Source of the DNA: Lawsonibacter asaccharolyticus
GTDB lineage: Bacteria > Bacillota > Clostridia > Oscillospirales > Oscillospiraceae
Direction of reading: 5' to 3'
DNA: 64,000 nucleotides
Assembly (NCBI GenBank): GCA_003112755.1
Contig: BFBT01000001.1
Location: 2,666,001 to 2,730,000, forward strand
How positions within the stretch are numbered: the stretch's first letter is position 1; each line of letters starts with the position of its first letter. This document shows positions 15,993-23,862 of the stretch, piece by piece. A program made the translations under genes and the position numbers. Under the pieces are notes generated by a model. The model had not been told where the DNA came from, searched no databases, and worked only from the letters and a program-made list of their open reading frames with translations.

Positions 15993-17720
15993 TTAGGGTT
16001 GAATATTCCAAAGTGTTTCTGCTATCTCATGTAGCCACTTAGCTCTGGCATCAATTTTTTCCTCTGTCCATTCGTCTTCCAATAAAACAGCATTTAAGGT
16101 AACCAGTCCCTTGGCGCAGGCTTCAAGCCCTGGCTTATTTGCACCTTTTCCAGACTTTTTTGTAGTCCAATCACTATCTCGTATTGACGCATTTAGCGCT
16201 TGAGGAATGATCGCAAGATTTCCTAATGTCAGTAGCTTCGAATCTCTTTGCTTTGCAATTTCATCTGAGGCGCAGGCGGACCAGTTGTTTCTCCATTTCT
16301 TTGGCATGAGATGTTCCAAGCTATACCCATCAAAACCAAGAAGCAAAGTTGCACTATTTGCAGGGCGGATATAGCTTTCAATGAGGTAAAGAATACCTCT
16401 GGTTTGCAGGTTGGTCAGCTTAGATTTTTGGAACCCGTCCAATAACTCCTCATTAGTAGGAATGTATGTTGTTGCGTCATTTCCGCTGTGGAGCTTGGCT
16501 ACCAAAGAGGTGGAATCCAAAACCTCATTACGAATCAGAGCAGTGAACAGGTTGTTATAGTTTTTTGTTAGTGAATGAACGACCATTCTGCGCATGATAT
16601 AGCTTTCCAGGATGCCATACATGGCATTTCGTTCATCCCCACTATACACATTCTTGGCGATATACAGTGTGTAGGGAATGAGCGTAGATGTCTTTAACCC
16701 AAAGATTATTATATTTAAACGCTCAATACCAAATGTGCCCGGAACACTTACCTCACAGGTGTCTGGATTAAATATGGTTCTAAAACAGATGGCATAATCT
16801 TTCATTTGGCTAAGTATAACGCTTTTGTCTCCACCGCAATAATGGTCGATAAAATGTTGATAGGATTGTGCCAAACTATCAACTCTGGCATACATGATCT
16901 TATCGTCATTGCTGATATTGTATCGCTTGTCCTGAATAAAAATCTGGAAAAAAGAGTCAAAAAAGATGTCAATGATGGCACGCTTCATTCGACCAGTTTC
17001 AATCTCTGTATCCCAATAGGATTTTGCATCATCATCTTTTTCAAAAACAGAGGCCCATTTTGCCTCATATTCGCTAATGGTATCTCTGCTGAAAAAGTAG
17101 TTTTTCAGCAGCTCCGAGGTTGTTAAATTAACGCCAAGAGAATTGATTGTGTTAAAAATTTGCTGTTCGTCTTCGTCTGCATTCAAATCAATTCGCACGA
17201 ATTGGGCATTCATCATGACCATCATAATGTTGAGCTTATTCTCATCAATATGCTCAACAAAGTAATTATACGCTTCAATAATTCTGGACTGAGGCGCAGG
17301 GTTATCTATTTTATCTGTGGATGTAGAAGCCATAACTCTTTCGAAAGCTTCAATATCATTTCTCCCGTGGCGCAAAGCAATTGACTGCCCCATAATTCTA
17401 AACTGGCAATCAAAAGTCGTAGATTGGCCGAGTTTCAAACACAGAACTTTCATAAAAAGAAGAAAGGTTGTCAGTCGCTGCTGCCCATCTACAATCGTTC
17501 TGCAGTCAGTAAAATTTTCGCCAGGATGTGGTCTGCGACCTTCTTTCAGAATGATAGATCCAAAGAAGTGAGGCTTATTTGTCTTGACGATATATTCCAT
17601 ATCTTCAATCATCCGTGCCCAAAGATCCGCTTTCCAAACATAGGATCGCTGGAAGAAGGGTACTTCTATAAGCGTAGAGTTATTGAAAATATTTGTGATA
17701 ATTGCTTTATGTGCATCCAT
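15993..17720 (-). CDS. GmrSD-like DUF262/DUF1524 protein
   Basis: 575 residues. The N-terminal DUF262 domain shows the VPFFQRSYVW motif (20-29) and the nucleotide-site motif DGQQRLTT (78-85). The C-terminal region has an HNH-like DUF1524 pattern (LEHLMPKKW, then LGNLAIIPQALN). This is the single-chain layout of GmrSD-type type IV restriction enzymes, which cut modified phage DNA; the family role is known, the activity here is inferred. AT-rich relative to its surroundings. It stands alone, beside the decayed mobilizable element and the first tRNA-like junction. Confidence 0.85.
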   Translation of the reverse strand: MDAHKAIITNIFNNSTLIEVPFFQRSYVWKADLWARMIEDMEYIVKTNKPHFFGSIILKEGRRPHPGENFTDCRTIVDGQQRLTTFLLFMKVLCLKLGQSTTFDCQFRIMGQSIALRHGRNDIEAFERVMASTSTDKIDNPAPQSRIIEAYNYFVEHIDENKLNIMMVMMNAQFVRIDLNADEDEQQIFNTINSLGVNLTTSELLKNYFFSRDTISEYEAKWASVFEKDDDAKSYWDTEIETGRMKRAIIDIFFDSFFQIFIQDKRYNISNDDKIMYARVDSLAQSYQHFIDHYCGGDKSVILSQMKDYAICFRTIFNPDTCEVSVPGTFGIERLNIIIFGLKTSTLIPYTLYIAKNVYSGDERNAMYGILESYIMRRMVVHSLTKNYNNLFTALIRNEVLDSTSLVAKLHSGNDATTYIPTNEELLDGFQKSKLTNLQTRGILYLIESYIRPANSATLLLGFDGYSLEHLMPKKWRNNWSACASDEIAKQRDSKLLTLGNLAIIPQALNASIRDSDWTTKKSGKGANKPGLEACAKGLVTLNAVLLEDEWTEEKIDARAKWLHEIAETLWNIQP

Positions 17721-18047
17721 AGTGAAACTCCTTGTAAAACACTCCTAATAGTCTATACAAGCGAGAATCCTGTACAGGCTATCGGCATAATATGACAGTC
17801 TTGTCCTTATGCTATCATGTAACTACTATGAAAGCAACATGATGATTGACTGTTCTACACCCAAAAGCGCGATATTTCTCCCGTTAGGGATGGGTTAGGG
17901 ATTTGGCGGTTTCGGCGGTTATCCTCGCTCATGCGCCTGCCGCTGTTTTGCCCCTTGAACCGCCACAAAACAACAATCGTCAAAACTGCAAAAACCGAAC
18001 AAAAAATGCAGAAAAACCGCCTAAATAGGCGGTTTTTCTAAGAGAGA
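17721..18047. other. Non-coding element end with tandem 9-mers
   Basis: Holds a direct repeat GTTAGGGAT (17883-17891 and 17894-17902, 11-base period) and a perfect 11-bp hairpin with T run (18011-18038). Both lie just left of the tRNA-like junction and look like the right end of the preceding element. No gene seen. Confidence 0.5.
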
Positions 18048-18070
18048 TGGTCCGAGTGACAGGATTCGAA
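18048..18070 (-). other. tRNA 3'-end fragment, attachment site 1
   Basis: On the minus strand it ends in TTCGAATCCTGTCACTCGG followed by ACCA: the T-loop side, acceptor strand and CCA end of a tRNA. The rest of the tRNA is absent. The same acceptor sequence recurs at 39321 and 58976. Interpreted as the left attachment site of the 21-kb metal element. Confidence 0.7.
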
Positions 18071-18182
18071 TTATGGTTATTCCTGTTATTCAGTCATAAA
18101 GTGTGCTATTTCTTTGTAAATCATCTGCTTTTCTAAATTTTATTGTCCAGTTTATTCCTTCTCTTCCCGCGTGGTGTTAACA

Positions 18183-18208
18183 CGGTAAGGGAAACATAAG
18201 GGAAAACT
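18183..18208. repeat. Tandem TAAGGGAAA arm-type repeat, left copy
   Basis: Contains TAAGGGAAA twice with a 12-base period. It matches 39240-39266 in 26 of 27 positions (one missing A). A perfect palindrome GTGTTAACAC lies next to it (18173-18182). Likely integrase arm-binding site; a duplicated integrase 3' end is the alternative. Confidence 0.65.
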
Positions 18209-18347
18209 TTTGAGGCCGCACAGCGTGGATCAGCCATTTAGAAAGCAATACCTTTCCGGTAATTGGGCCTGGCACAGTTCTCCGAAAAACAAAAAGGAAA
18301 CAGCGCCTTACCGCAGGAGTAATTGCCGTCCTGCAGCAGTTTCTTCC

Positions 18348-18402
18348 TTGACAATGGGTGCGTACGGCGATATAATTTCTTTGTAGTTAGTTATTGCTAA
18401 CC
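18348..18402 (+). promoter_or_regulatory. Promoter with DtxR-like box 1
   Basis: TTGACA (18348-18353), 17 bases, TATAAT (18371-18376), then AGTTAG-TTATTG-CTAACC at 18385-18402 covering the expected +1. Repressor binding here would block transcription of the Cys/His-rich peptide operon. Confidence 0.75.
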
Positions 18403-18454
18403 TCTGGCAATCTGCCATTCTACTGAAACACAAAAACGTAAAGGAGGACGCGCC

Positions 18455-18619
18455 ATGCTGGAACTGATGAATCAAATGAACACTCAGGAGAACGCCGACA
18501 AAGTGGATCTCCTGCACCTGGACCCTACCAACCCGGACGGGGGCTGCTGTTGTGGGAAGCACAACGGCGGACACTGCTGCGGACGGCATAAGCATGGGCA
18601 GAAGCGGGAGGAAGCCTGA
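18455..18619 (+). CDS. Cys/His-rich small metal-binding peptide
   Basis: 54 residues after a strong AAAGGAGGA site. The C-terminal half is a dense metal-ligand tail (GGCCCGKHNGGHCCGRHKHG) with five Cys and five His. The N-terminal half is acidic and helical. No membrane segment. It is the first gene after the box-1 promoter, followed by a ZIP transporter remnant. A metal buffer or chaperone is the natural inference; no family name is claimed. Confidence 0.7.
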   Translation: MLELMNQMNTQENADKVDLLHLDPTNPDGGCCCGKHNGGHCCGRHKHGQKREEA

Positions 18620-18632
18620 GCCGGTCTGGACA

Positions 18633-18840
18633 ATGGTAACACCTGTAATTTATGGCCTGCTGGTCCCCTTTACCGGTACATCGCTGGGTGCTGCCTGCGT
18701 CTTTTTCCTAAAGAATGGCCTGGGGGATCGGGTGCAGCGGGGCTGACTGGGTTTGCCTCCGGCGTCATGGTAGCCGCTACCCCTCACAACAGTCCTAAGG
18801 GAATGGCGGTAGGTGTGGTCTATCAGAAGCTCCGGGGGCC
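18633..18840 (+). pseudogene. ZIP metal transporter remnant
   Basis: Starts MVTPVIYGLLVPFTGTSLGA, as in ZIP-family zinc/iron importers. It shifts frame after about 38 codons into LTGFASGVMVAA, and then jumps to PHNSPKGMAVGVVYQ, which matches the ZIP HNIPEGMAVGVV motif. More than half of the protein is missing. It lies 13 bases after the Cys/His-rich peptide gene, so it was probably part of the same metal-responsive operon. Confidence 0.65.
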
Positions 18841-18939
18841 GGGTATCCGGCCAACCCACTGCCTGCTGGTGCGGCTTACCGACGGGCTGTTGAAATTACA
18901 GATCGTGCGGATGGTTTTTCGGAAGGAGGAGCGGAGGAT

Positions 18940-19740
18940 ATGAAACAGACGGAGATCCGTCTCGGCACCCACGGTGAGGATTACGGCAACTGGATGCCGA
19001 ACCTAATTCTCTACACAGTAGGAGGAATGTTTGTTTTCATGGCAGCCCTGACGGTATTTTGCTTTACTGCCTTTTATTTTCCTCATACGGGGACGATATT
19101 TGCTGTTACGGCGGCCCTGCTACTGGCTCTGCTACTCTGGTGTGCCTGGATTCGGCGGCAGTATGCCTTCAACGGTGGCGGAATGATGGAGCGGGTCCAT
19201 CAGGTCGTCCTCTCCCACCTGGACTTTGGCGGGCAGGGACAACTCCTGGATGTGGGCTGCGGCTCCGGGGCCCTGTCCATCCGGGCGGCGCTTACTTGGC
19301 ATTCAGCCCAGGTGGTAGGTATTGATTACTGGGGCACGCCCTATGGCTACGGCCAGACCATGTGCGAGAAAAACGCCCGGAGCGAGGGTACGGCGAACCG
19401 ATGTCGGTTCCAACAAGGGGACGCAAGGAAACTGGACTTCCCGGACGAGTGCTTCGACGCCGTGGTAAGTAACTATGTGTATCACAACATCACGGGGGCG
19501 GACAAGCGGGCGCTGCTGTTAGAGACCCTGCGGGTGCTGAAAAAGGGCGGTGTGTTCGCCCTCAACGACGAGATGAAGCCGCATATGTATGGAGACATGG
19601 AAGAGTTTGCCCAGGAACTGCGGGACATGGGCTATACGGAGGTTCGGCTCATCGACACGGCGCAGGAGGCCTTCGGCTCCCACCGGCGGGCGGCCATGAT
19701 GATGCTGGGCGAGTCCCGGATGCTGGTGGGGCGAAAATAG
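18940..19740 (+). CDS. Membrane-anchored class I SAM methyltransferase
   Basis: 266 residues. Two N-terminal membrane helices (about 22-45 and 50-70) precede a Rossmann methyltransferase domain with SAM motif I LLDVGCGSGALSI (about 101-113), an acidic post-I residue (GIDYWG) and a VVSNYVYHN motif IV. ATG 18940 follows GGAGGAG. Same strand as the box-1 promoter and likely in its transcript. The substrate cannot be read; the neighbourhood suggests a metal- or metallophore-related small molecule or lipid. Confidence 0.8.
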   Translation: MKQTEIRLGTHGEDYGNWMPNLILYTVGGMFVFMAALTVFCFTAFYFPHTGTIFAVTAALLLALLLWCAWIRRQYAFNGGGMMERVHQVVLSHLDFGGQGQLLDVGCGSGALSIRAALTWHSAQVVGIDYWGTPYGYGQTMCEKNARSEGTANRCRFQQGDARKLDFPDECFDAVVSNYVYHNITGADKRALLLETLRVLKKGGVFALNDEMKPHMYGDMEEFAQELRDMGYTEVRLIDTAQEAFGSHRRAAMMMLGESRMLVGRK

Positions 19741-19883
19741 ACACCCATTAGAAGCTGTGCGTTCAGATGCTGGAAAGCGCTATCACTGTGTCGGTAGTTC
19801 GGCTTTTACTGGCAGCAGGAGTTGACTTCCTGAATTGGAGTTTGAGCTTCCGAGTTTGATGCGGGTGAGAAACGCTGCCTGTC

Positions 19884-19938
19884 TTGACAAGTGAACGAGG
19901 CATGTTATAATACAGCGAGAGGTTAGATATTGCTAACC
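19884..19938 (+). promoter_or_regulatory. Promoter with DtxR-like box 2
   Basis: TTGACA (19884-19889), 16 bases, TATAAT (19906-19911), then the perfect dyad GGTTAG-ATATTG-CTAACC (19921-19938) over the start of transcription of the HMA gene. Confidence 0.78.
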
Positions 19939-19973
19939 ATGTCGAACAGATCGATTGGCAGGAGGTTCAGACG

Positions 19974-20222
19974 ATGTGGAAATACACAATCCAGGTGGAC
20001 GGCATGATGTGCGGCATGTGCGAAAGCCATGTGAACGACGCGGTGCGGAAAGCATTTCCGGTGAAGAAGGTCACCTCCTCCCGGAGCAAAAAAGAGACCA
20101 CGGTAATCGCAGAGACGGAACTGGACGAAGCTGCCCTGCGCGCGGCTATTTCCGCCACCGGCTATGAGGTGGGGGAGATCCGGAAGGAGCCTTGGGAAAA
20201 GAAGGGGCTGTTCGGCCGGTAA
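19974..20222 (+). CDS. Heavy-metal-associated (HMA) chaperone
   Basis: 82 residues, one HMA domain with a ferredoxin-like pattern and the metal site MMCGMCESH (CxxC). It ends with a short basic tail (EPWEKKGLFGR). HMA proteins pass Cu(I) or similar soft metal ions to P1B ATPases or sensors. Transcribed from the box-2 promoter, with an AraC-type regulator starting about 40 bases downstream and P-type ATPases nearby. The metal is not decided by sequence. Confidence 0.88.
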   Translation: MWKYTIQVDGMMCGMCESHVNDAVRKAFPVKKVTSSRSKKETTVIAETELDEAALRAAISATGYEVGEIRKEPWEKKGLFGR

Positions 20223-20260
20223 AGAGCCGGGATACAGACAGACGGAAAGGGGGCAGAACA

Positions 20261-21142
20261 TTGCTGGCGGAATTTCTGGCGGATCGGGGAGACTGGACCC
20301 AGGTAATGCCCGGCGCACGGGCCTGCCTGTTCTCTCTGGAGGAGGGGGATTTCCACCTGCTTCTCCAACTGGCCCCCCTGCACTTTGAGACCCTGTTCTG
20401 TCTGCGGGGATCCGTGACCTTGACACGGCGGGACGGGTCATCCCTGACCGCCGGCGCCCGGCAGGTGCTGATCCTCACCGACCTCTCCAATCTGATTGGG
20501 GCCAGATTGGACGCCCCCCTGGAGGGCGTCCTGGTGGCGGTAGACGCCCGGGGCGCCCGGAAGAGTTTGGAAACCATATGTAATCTGCTGGGCGGCTTGG
20601 CACTGGACACTGGCCGGGTACGGCGGTGGATGACCAGCCGGGGCGGCTGCGCCGTGGAGGGGCCCACCCACTGGAGCCGGGCGGCCTTTGCCGACCTGGA
20701 TCGCCTGCCTCCCAGCGAGCGAGCCCGCTGGTGCGTGTGGAAGTCGGTGGAACTGCTCTATCTGCTCTCCGCCCAGGAGGAACAGGGGATGAGTACTCTC
20801 CCGGGGCCGATGCCGGATCGGAATATTGCCCGGTTACTGGCGGAGACCCGCCGTTACATGGAGGAGCATCTGGATGAGCCGCTTACCATCCCTGCCCTGA
20901 GCCGCCGGGCCTGTCTCTCCGCCACTATGTTTAAGGAGGGATTCCGCCGGCTGTATGGGCTTCCGGTTCACACCTGGCTGCGGCTACGGCGGATGGAGCG
21001 GGCAGCGGAATTACTGCATACGCCCGGATTAAATCTGGAAGGAGTGGCAAAAGCGGTGGGCTACAGCAGCGTCAGCCAATTCGCCGCCGCTTTTCGTCAG
21101 CAATATGGAGTGACTCCGGACCAATACCGAAAAAATGTCTGA
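20261..21142 (+). CDS. AraC family regulator
   Basis: About 293 residues. The C-terminal AraC DNA-binding domain has two helix-turn-helix units (LTIPALSRRACLSATMFKEG and LEGVAKAVGYSSVSQFAAAF). The N-terminal 180 residues form an unrecognised sensor domain. I prefer TTG 20261 after AAAGGGGG; the TTG at 20192 would overlap the HMA gene. It resembles the YbtA/PchR type that activates siderophore uptake genes, which fits the transporter cargo downstream, but the ligand is unknown. Confidence 0.83.
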   Translation: MLAEFLADRGDWTQVMPGARACLFSLEEGDFHLLLQLAPLHFETLFCLRGSVTLTRRDGSSLTAGARQVLILTDLSNLIGARLDAPLEGVLVAVDARGARKSLETICNLLGGLALDTGRVRRWMTSRGGCAVEGPTHWSRAAFADLDRLPPSERARWCVWKSVELLYLLSAQEEQGMSTLPGPMPDRNIARLLAETRRYMEEHLDEPLTIPALSRRACLSATMFKEGFRRLYGLPVHTWLRLRRMERAAELLHTPGLNLEGVAKAVGYSSVSQFAAAFRQQYGVTPDQYRKNV

Positions 21143-21192
21143 ATAGGCGGCTGATCGGCTGATTTGGCAATGCGGCTGCGCGGGATGTCTGC

Positions 21193-21198
21193 TATAAT
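21193..21198 (+). promoter_or_regulatory. Extended -10 promoter
   Basis: TGCTATAAT gives an extended -10 (TATAAT at 21193-21198) ahead of the small peptide/DUF6110/P-type ATPase genes. No good -35 and no GTTAG-N6-CTAAC box, so it may depend on the AraC regulator upstream. Confidence 0.45.
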
Positions 21199-21249
21199 AC
21201 TTCAATACGCAAAGAGACATGTTTGTTTCCGGACAGGAGGAAGATCTTG

Positions 21250-21330
21250 ATGAAACAGCATCGCTTCTGGGCCTGGGGCGCTGTGATCTGCATGATCATG
21301 GTGATGATCACGGGCTACAAACACAAATAA
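21250..21330 (+). CDS. 26-residue membrane peptide
   Basis: Starts MKQHRFWAWGAVICMIMVMI: one hydrophobic helix with basic ends (finishing YKHK). AGGAGG lies 9 bases upstream. First gene in the P-type ATPase transcript. Small single-helix peptides often accompany or modulate transporters; no family assigned. Confidence 0.5.
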   Translation: MKQHRFWAWGAVICMIMVMITGYKHK

Positions 21331-21360
21331 GTACATAGCAGAAAGGAAGAAACCCCCATG

Positions 21361-21621
21361 ATGAAACACTATGTCAAACTGGCCTGTTTCGTGGGCGGCG
21401 CTCTGTTTGGCTCCGCCGGCGTGAAGCTGCTTGCCAGCAAGGACGCCAAGAAGGCCTATACCCACATTACCGCCGCCGGCCTGCGGATGAAGGACAGCGT
21501 AATGGAGACCGTTACCGACCTTCAGGAGAATGCCGCCGACATCCTGGCCGCCGCCAAGGACATCAACGAGGCCCGGGCCGCCAAGGAAGCCGAGGCTCAG
21601 GTAGAGGGCCAGGAGGCCTGA
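21361..21621 (+). CDS. DUF6110-like protein
   Basis: 86-87 residues. An N-terminal hydrophobic helix (VKLACFVGGALFGSAGVKLL) is followed by an amphipathic Ala/Lys/Glu-rich helix. I recall DUF6110 proteins next to P1B ATPases in Clostridia, as here (58 bases before the ATPase). Two ATGs (21358, 21361) are possible after AAAGGAAG. Probably a membrane partner of the ATPase; function unproven. Confidence 0.6.
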   Translation: MKHYVKLACFVGGALFGSAGVKLLASKDAKKAYTHITAAGLRMKDSVMETVTDLQENAADILAAAKDINEARAAKEAEAQVEGQEA

Positions 21622-21678
21622 AAAACCGCGGAAGGGAGCCGGTAAGCGGCTCCCTTTTTCCATGAGGAGAGATCAACT

Positions 21679-23769
21679 ATGAAAGCGACCATCGTACATG
21701 AGAGCCGGGGCCGGATGCGCCTGCGGCTCCGGCAGAAAAATATGACCCTCCGGCAGGCAGACCTGCTGGAGACCTGGCTGAAGGGACAGCCCTGGACAAG
21801 AGAGGTCGTGGTCCATGAGCGCACCGGCTGCGTCATCGTGACCTATGCGGGAGATCGGGAGACGGTGCTATCCGCCATCGGCGGCTTCACCTGGGCCGGA
21901 GCGGAGGAAACGGTCACCCTGCCCGGCCACAGTACCCGGGCGCTGAACCGGGAGTTTCAGGAGAAGCTGGCGGGCAAGGTGCTGATGAAGGGGGCGGCCG
22001 CCCTGTTCCTGCCCGCCCCTCTGCGGGCGGCCCGGGTGGTGTGGCACATGGCGCCCTTCCTCCGCAAAGGCCTGCGGTGTCTGGGCCGGAGGAAAATCAA
22101 GGTGGAGCTACTGGACGCCCTGTCCATCGGCATCTCCGTGGGCCGCCGGGACTTCGGCACTGCCGGCATGGTGATGTTCTTGCTGGAGATCGGCGAACTG
22201 CTGGAGGACTGGACCCGGAAGAAGTCGGTGGCCGACCTGGCGGAGAGCCTGTCCCTCCATGTGGACCGGGTGTGGCTGAAAACGGAGGGCGGGGAGGTGC
22301 TTACCCCCATCGGCCAAATCAAACCCGGCGACCGGGTAGTGGTTCGGGCCGGGGGCGTCATTCCCCTGGACGGCGTGGTGGCGGAAGGAGAGGTCACCGT
22401 CAACCAGGCATCCCTCACCGGCGAATCCGTCCCTGTGGCCAAGCATTCCGGCGGCGCGGTGTACGCCGGCACCGTGGTGGAGGAGGGTGAGTGCGTCCTG
22501 GAGGTGAAACAGGCCACCGGCCAGGGCCGCTACGACCAGATCGTGGAGATGATCCAGCGGTCCGAGCAGCTGAAGTCCGCCGCCGAGGCCAAGGCGTCCG
22601 GCTTGGCGGACAAACTGGTGCCCTACACCTTCGCCGGGAGCCTGCTGAGTCTGGCCCTCACCCGGAACGTGACCCGGGCTTTGTCCGTGCTCATGGTGGA
22701 CTTCTCCTGCGCCCTGAAGCTGGCCATGCCCCTGGCGGTGCTCTCCGTTATGCGGGAGGCGGGACGGGAACACATCACCGTCAAAGGCGGCAAATTCCTG
22801 GAGGCGGTGGCCAAGGCGGACACCATCGTCTTTGACAAGACCGGCACCCTTACCCATGCCTGCCCCCAGGTGGCGAAGATCGTCCCTTTCAATGGGAAAG
22901 AAGAGGAAGAGATGCTCCGCCTGGCCGCCTGCCTGGAGGAGCACTTCCCCCACTCCATGGCCAACGCCGTGGTGGAGGAGGCCCGCCGCCGGGGGCTCAC
23001 CCACGAGGAGCGCCACGCCAGGGTGGAGTACCTGGTGGCCCACGGCATCGCCAGCTCGGTGGACGGGGAGCAGGTGCGCATCGGCAGCGCCCACTTCATC
23101 TTTGAGGATGAAAAGTGTGTGATCCCCGAAGGGGAGCAGGAAAAGTTCGACGCCCTGCCCCCGGAGTACTCCCAGCTGTATCTGGCCATCGACGGGGTGC
23201 TCTCCGCCGTGCTCTGCATTTCCGACCCCCTGCGGGAGGAGGCAAAGGACGTGCTCACCGCCCTGCGGGGCCTGGGTGTGCGGAACGCCGTCATGCTCAC
23301 CGGGGACAGCCCCCGCACCGCCGCCGCCATCGCGGCGCAGCTGGAGGTGGACGACTTCCGGGCCGGGGTGCTCCCGGCGGACAAGGCGGACTATGTGGCC
23401 GCCCTCCGGCGAGAGGGCCGCACCGTCCTCATGGTGGGGGATGGCATCAACGACTCCCCGGCCCTCTCCCAGGCGGACGCGGGTATCGCCATCAGCGACG
23501 GGGCGGCCATCGCCCGGGAGATCGCCGACATCACCATCGCCGCCGACAGCCTGTGGGAGTTGGTGCGCCTGCGGCAGCTGGCTATGGCCCTTATGCGCCG
23601 CATCCAGAACAACTACCGGTTTGTCATCGGCTTCAACGGGGCGCTCATCGGCCTTGGCGTAGCAGGTATCCTGCCCCCCGCCACTTCCGCCATGCTCCAC
23701 AACCTGTCCACTCTGGGCGTGAGCCTCCACAGCATGAGCGCTCTGCCGGTTGAGAAAAAAGAGCCCTGA
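21679..23769 (+). CDS. P1B-type metal ATPase with atypical SCA motif
   Basis: 696 residues. The N-terminal HMA-like domain lacks CxxC. The ATPase core has TGES (247-250), DKTGT with phosphorylated Asp386, and MVGDGIND (585-592). Two diagnostic motifs differ from standard copper or zinc pumps: the membrane ion site CPC/SPC reads SCALKL (343-348), with no proline, and the nucleotide-domain HP motif reads EEHFPHS (420-426). This marks a distinct P1B subgroup whose metal I cannot assign. Cotranscribed with the DUF6110-like gene. Intact. Confidence 0.88.
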   Translation: MKATIVHESRGRMRLRLRQKNMTLRQADLLETWLKGQPWTREVVVHERTGCVIVTYAGDRETVLSAIGGFTWAGAEETVTLPGHSTRALNREFQEKLAGKVLMKGAAALFLPAPLRAARVVWHMAPFLRKGLRCLGRRKIKVELLDALSIGISVGRRDFGTAGMVMFLLEIGELLEDWTRKKSVADLAESLSLHVDRVWLKTEGGEVLTPIGQIKPGDRVVVRAGGVIPLDGVVAEGEVTVNQASLTGESVPVAKHSGGAVYAGTVVEEGECVLEVKQATGQGRYDQIVEMIQRSEQLKSAAEAKASGLADKLVPYTFAGSLLSLALTRNVTRALSVLMVDFSCALKLAMPLAVLSVMREAGREHITVKGGKFLEAVAKADTIVFDKTGTLTHACPQVAKIVPFNGKEEEEMLRLAACLEEHFPHSMANAVVEEARRRGLTHEERHARVEYLVAHGIASSVDGEQVRIGSAHFIFEDEKCVIPEGEQEKFDALPPEYSQLYLAIDGVLSAVLCISDPLREEAKDVLTALRGLGVRNAVMLTGDSPRTAAAIAAQLEVDDFRAGVLPADKADYVAALRREGRTVLMVGDGINDSPALSQADAGIAISDGAAIAREIADITIAADSLWELVRLRQLAMALMRRIQNNYRFVIGFNGALIGLGVAGILPPATSAMLHNLSTLGVSLHSMSALPVEKKEP

Positions 23770-23862
23770 ATGCTCTCGCGCAAAAGGACCATGAATTTGC
23801 TCAGCGCATAAAGCGGACGGAACCAGTGATCTTCGCTGGTCCCGTCCGCCTTTCTTTGACGG

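Noticed and set aside
17883..17902. Iteron-type plasmid origin
   Set aside because: Only two 9-mers, no adjacent Rep gene; position beside the attachment site fits integrase arm sites better.
22108..23730. 540-codon minus-strand frame
   Set aside because: Antisense shadow of the intact P1B ATPase.
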